This document shows, one piece after another, positions 5,163 through 7,517 of a stretch of 7,517 bases of DNA. The stretch spans positions 1 through 7,517 of the forward strand of contig CAMLHR010000053.1 of the NCBI GenBank assembly GCA_946479915.1. Direction: 5' to 3'. A program made the position numbers and the translations under genes. Position 1 is the first letter of the stretch. Each line of letters starts with the position of its first letter. The notes under the pieces are model-generated. The model did no database searches, was not told the origin of the DNA, and was given only the letters and a program-made list of their open reading frames with translations. This stretch comes from an uncultured Lysobacter sp. Its GTDB lineage: Bacteria; Pseudomonadota; Gammaproteobacteria; Xanthomonadales; Xanthomonadaceae.

Positions 5163-6095
5163 ATGCCCGCCTCCCAGTCGCTGTCCCGGATTAGCACGAC
5201 CGTTCGATCCCTCGTCACGCTCGCGGTGGTCCGGGCCGCGTTCCGTGCCTGCAGCCTGGTGTCGCCGTCGATCGCCATCCGGCGCGCCGGCCGGTTGTTC
5301 GGAACCCCGCTCCGCTCCACCCGCAGTCGCGCGTTGACGGCGCCGGACGGCGGCGCGCACCGCGGGTGGCTCGACGTGGACGGCCGGGCCGTCGCCACCT
5401 ATGCGTGGGGCGATCCGGCGACGCAGCCCTACGTGCTGTTCGCGCACGGCTGGTCGAGCCAAGGCACGCGCATCCTGCCGTGGGTCGGGGCACTGCGCGA
5501 CGCCGGGTACGCCGTGGTCGCGTTCGACCAGCCCGCACACGGGCGCAGCGGCGGCGAAACGAGCCACCTGCCGGAATTCGCGTGCACGCTGTTCGCGGTC
5601 GTGCAGCGGTTTGGCCCCGCCGCCGCGGTCATCGGGCATTCGCTGGGCGGCGCGGCCGCGGCGGTCGCGCTGGCCCGCGGGCTGCGCGCCGGCCGTGCGA
5701 TCCTGATCGCGCCCGCGGCGGATCCCGAAGACGCGACGTTCCGGTTCGCGCGCATGATCCGGCTCCCGGATGCGCTCTGCCGCCGCATGATCGCCGGTTT
5801 CGAATCGCTGGTCGGCGTGCGCTTCGAGGAGTTGCAGGCGCACCGCAACGCGCCGCGGATCGGGTGCCCCGCGCTGGTCGTGCACGACGTGGAGGACCGC
5901 GAGGTACCGTGGGCGGAGGGCGAACGGTACGCACGCCACTGGCCGCGGGCGCGCCTGCTGAGCACCACCGGCCTGGGCCACAACCGCATCGTGGACGATG
6001 CGGGCGTGATCGGCGCGGGCCTGGCGTTCCTGCGCGGGGACGCCGTCGGCGACCGCGTCGTGTCGTCGCCCAACCTGCCGTTCGGCGTCGCCTGA
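5163..6095 (+). CDS. Alpha/beta hydrolase
   Basis: Serine hydrolase of the alpha/beta fold, 310 residues; substrate unknown (esters or lipids are usual for the family). Visible catalytic landmarks: oxyanion loop FAHGWSSQG (93-101), FDQPAHGRSGG (121-131), nucleophile elbow GHSLGG with Ser160, acid Asp245 in HDVEDREVP, and base His273 in GLGHNRI. The N-terminal segment, about residues 15-50 (VRSLVTLAVVRAAFRACSLVSPSIAIRRAGRLFGTP), is an amphipathic or hydrophobic stretch common ahead of the hydrolase core in this kind of protein, not a clear signal peptide. The ATG at 5163 has only a weak GGA-containing ribosome site. Bases 5191-5218, inside codons 10-19, carry the second operator-like element, so a downstream GTG start near 5225-5228 cannot be excluded. 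It lies 15 bases after tetR on the same strand. Confidence 0.9.
   Translation: MPASQSLSRISTTVRSLVTLAVVRAAFRACSLVSPSIAIRRAGRLFGTPLRSTRSRALTAPDGGAHRGWLDVDGRAVATYAWGDPATQPYVLFAHGWSSQGTRILPWVGALRDAGYAVVAFDQPAHGRSGGETSHLPEFACTLFAVVQRFGPAAAVIGHSLGGAAAAVALARGLRAGRAILIAPAADPEDATFRFARMIRLPDALCRRMIAGFESLVGVRFEELQAHRNAPRIGCPALVVHDVEDREVPWAEGERYARHWPRARLLSTTGLGHNRIVDDAGVIGAGLAFLRGDAVGDRVVSSPNLPFGVA
5191..5218 (-). promoter_or_regulatory. Operator/promoter-like element, site 2 (inverted copy of the tetR promoter block)
   Basis: Read on the minus strand, this block aligns without gaps to 4507-4534: 23 of 28 positions match, including TGACG at the -35 and an unbroken 16-base CGAACGGTCGTGCTAA. The palindrome reads GATCGAACGGTC here, one change from site 1. 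It overlaps the first codons of the hydrolase gene, 28 bases after the ATG. It may be the operator through which the TetR protein blocks the hydrolase, or a weak promoter pointing back across tetR; a -10 equivalent (TAATCC) is poorer than in site 1. Confidence 0.55.
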
Positions 6096-6170
6096 CGACG
6101 GGCGACGGCGCGCGCGCGGACCGTCTATCCTGCGCGACCCCCTTCCCCGCGCCGCCAGGCGCCGTCGCGC
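6096..6170 (+). promoter_or_regulatory. Hydrolase-traB spacer with a weak -10-like element
   Basis: This 75-base gap holds an 11-base alternating GC run (6108-6118) and TATCCT at 6126-6131 (4/6 to TATAAT) without a fitting -35. A 5-bp stem GACGG/CCGTC (6104-6108 with 6121-6125) encloses the GC run but has no T tract. AGG at 6157-6159 is the only Shine-Dalgarno candidate for the next gene. Evidence for an independent promoter is weak. Confidence 0.25.
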
Positions 6171-7400
6171 ATGCCCCCCGAGCCCTTTCCCGCCGCACCG
6201 CACGCCTGCTTCGAAGGGCAGCCGACCGCCGTGGTCGAACGCGACGGCGTGCGCTACACGCTGCTCGGCACGGCGCACGTGTCGCAGGCGAGCGTGGACT
6301 GCGTGCGCGCGGCGATCGCGACCGGCGAATTCGACGCCGTGGCGGTCGAGCTGGACGCGCAGCGCATGCAGGCGCTGGACGACCCGGACGCGCTGGCGAA
6401 GCTGGACCTGGTGCGCGTCCTGCGCGAGGGGCGTGCCGCGGTGTTCGCCGCGAACCTCGGGCTGGCGGCTTACCAGCGACGACTCGCCGAGCAGCTCGGC
6501 GTCGAACCGGGCGCGGAACTGAAGGCGGCCGCGCGCGAGGCAAAATCGCGCGACCTCCCGGTCCGCCTGGTCGACCGGGACGTCGGGCTGACGTTCCGGC
6601 GCGCGATGGCCCGGCTGGGCTGGTGGGACCGCGCGAAGGTCGGCGGCGGCCTGCTCGCCAGCCTGTTCTTCGACGAGGAGGTCGGCAGCGAGCAGGTCGA
6701 GGGCCTCAAGCAGGGCGACATGCTCGAGGCGAGCTTCGGCGAGTTCGCCAGCGAGAGCCCGGCGCTGTACGACGTGGTGATCGCGGAGCGCGACCGCTAC
6801 ATGGCCGCGAGGCTGCGCGGCACGCCGTCGGACCTGCCCGGCGCGCGCGCGGTGCTGGCCGTCGTCGGCGCGGGCCACCTCCAGGGGCTGGCGCGCCACC
6901 TGCGCGACGACACGGACGACGCCGGCCGCGTGCTGGCGGACCTGGAGACGGTGCCGGCCAAGTCGGGCATCCCGTGGTTCACGATCGCGCTGGCGGTGTT
7001 CGTGCTGGGCGGGTTCGCGTGGGGTTTCTGGCAGGGCGGCGCGGACCTGGGCGGCGACCTGGTGCTGTACTGGGTCCTGCTGACGGGCACGCTCGGCGCG
7101 ATCGGCTGCGCGGTGGCGGGCGGGCATCCGTTGAGCATCGCCGCGGCGTTCGTCGCGTCGCCGCTGACGCCGCTCCATCCGGCGCTCGCGTCGGGCACGA
7201 TCAGCGCGCTCGTCGAGGCCTGGGTCCGCAAGCCGACCTACGCGGACTTCATGGCGCTGCGCGACGACGTGCAGTCGCTGGGCGGCTGGTGGCGCAACCG
7301 GGTCGCCCGCGTGCTGCTCAACTTCTTCCTCACCAGCCTCGGCACCGCCATCGGCGTCTGGCTCGGCGGCGCCCGCATGCTCGGCCGCCTCCTCGCCTGA
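6171..7400 (+). CDS. TraB/PrgY-family membrane protein
   Basis: Member of the TraB/PrgY/GumN family, 409 residues. Founding members (enterococcal PrgY/TraB) lower peptide pheromone activity, and the wider superfamily, which includes animal Tiki, is thought to be metalloprotease-like. The role of chromosomal proteobacterial copies is unknown. The N-terminal TraB domain (about 15-245) carries LLGTAHVSQASVD (31-43, GxxH motif), AVAVELDAQRMQAL (56-69, conserved Glu60), IAERDRYMAARL (204-215) and VVGAGHLQGLARHL (231-244, second GxxH). The C-terminal part has about four hydrophobic segments: roughly 268-287, 298-317, 318-338 and 380-400. There is no N-terminal signal peptide, so the catalytic-like domain is probably cytoplasmic with a membrane-embedded tail. 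The start at 6171 has only a weak ribosome site (AGG, 11 bases away). It follows the hydrolase by 75 bases on the same strand. Confidence 0.9.
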   Translation: MPPEPFPAAPHACFEGQPTAVVERDGVRYTLLGTAHVSQASVDCVRAAIATGEFDAVAVELDAQRMQALDDPDALAKLDLVRVLREGRAAVFAANLGLAAYQRRLAEQLGVEPGAELKAAAREAKSRDLPVRLVDRDVGLTFRRAMARLGWWDRAKVGGGLLASLFFDEEVGSEQVEGLKQGDMLEASFGEFASESPALYDVVIAERDRYMAARLRGTPSDLPGARAVLAVVGAGHLQGLARHLRDDTDDAGRVLADLETVPAKSGIPWFTIALAVFVLGGFAWGFWQGGADLGGDLVLYWVLLTGTLGAIGCAVAGGHPLSIAAAFVASPLTPLHPALASGTISALVEAWVRKPTYADFMALRDDVQSLGGWWRNRVARVLLNFFLTSLGTAIGVWLGGARMLGRLLA

Positions 7401-7416
7401 GCCCACCCCTGCCCCC

Positions 7417-7441
7417 GTAGGAGCCGCTTCAGCGGCGATGC
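7417..7441 (+). repeat. REP-like palindromic element, copy 2
   Basis: Identical over 25 bases to 2059-2083 (GTAG head, GCCGCT/AGCGGC palindrome, GATGC tail) and in the same orientation. It starts 17 bases after the traB stop, the usual downstream-of-gene position of REP elements. Unlike copy 1 it is not followed by a terminator; the next bases form only a weak GCCC/GGGC pairing (7440-7443 with 7452-7455). Confidence 0.75.
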
Positions 7442-7499
7442 CCTTTCCTTCGGGCGCCAGCGTTGTGTCGGAGCGCGGGCGTGGTGCCCTGCCGGGACA

Positions 7500-7517
7500 A
7501 TGAGCGCCATGGATGGC
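7500..7517 (+). CDS. Possible start of the next gene, cut by the window edge
   Basis: ATG at 7500 and an in-frame ATG at 7509 leave an open frame of three to six codons (MSAMDG) to the end. No Shine-Dalgarno precedes either. A GACAAT at 7496-7501 sits seven bases before the ATG at 7509, the same spacing as the -10 and ATG of tetR, which would suit a leaderless start at 7509. Too little sequence to name a product. Confidence 0.25.

Noticed and set aside
6104..6125. Stem around an alternating GC run as a terminator or Z-DNA element
   Set aside because: Only a 5-bp stem, no T tract, and short alternating GC runs are common at this base composition.
4224..7406. 1060-codon open frame on the minus strand
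   Set aside because: It runs antisense to the end of aguB, tetR, the hydrolase and traB, whose products are all recognisable. Its translation is Arg/Ala/Gly/His-rich without domains. Long stop-free antisense frames are expected at this GC content.
5366..7420. 684-codon plus-strand frame
   Set aside because: Out-of-frame reading of the hydrolase and traB; Arg-rich translation typical of a shifted frame in GC-rich DNA.

Overview
The window is GC-rich (roughly 70% by eye) gammaproteobacterial chromosome, most likely from the Xanthomonadaceae/Lysobacteraceae (Lysobacter, Luteimonas or Pseudoxanthomonas type). The reasons are the S1 and cytidylate kinase protein sequences, the 41-residue L36 of the form I know from Xanthomonas and Stenotrophomonas, and two copies of a GTAG-headed REP-like palindrome typical of this family. 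No mobile element, CRISPR array or tRNA/rRNA gene is visible. Coding density is high and every gene-free stretch is shorter than 160 bases.

Layout. On the minus strand, cmk (cytidylate kinase) is followed by the first 319 codons of rpsA (ribosomal protein S1), which runs off the left edge. A 148-base spacer between them carries a strong hairpin and small stem-loops that look like an S1 autoregulatory leader. Divergent from cmk, rpmJ (L36, C-minus zinc-free form) has a good promoter, a REP element and a strong terminator. Next is a plus-strand cluster: a small exported SmpA/OmlA(BamE)-like protein, aguA (agmatine deiminase) and aguB (N-carbamoylputrescine amidase). The gaps are 3 bases and then a 4-base overlap, so this looks like one operon that converts agmatine to putrescine. 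A TetR-type regulator and an alpha/beta hydrolase follow, then a TraB/PrgY-family membrane protein, a second REP element and a possible start of the next gene at the right edge.

The most notable signal is a 28-base promoter/operator-like element (23/28 identical, including an uninterrupted 16-base match) present twice in opposite orientations. One copy is the tetR promoter itself; the other lies over the first codons of the hydrolase gene. This suggests that the TetR protein controls both itself and the hydrolase, or drives or blocks an antisense transcript. I found no clearly new multi-gene system. The rest is housekeeping and ordinary metabolism with some regulatory details worth checking.
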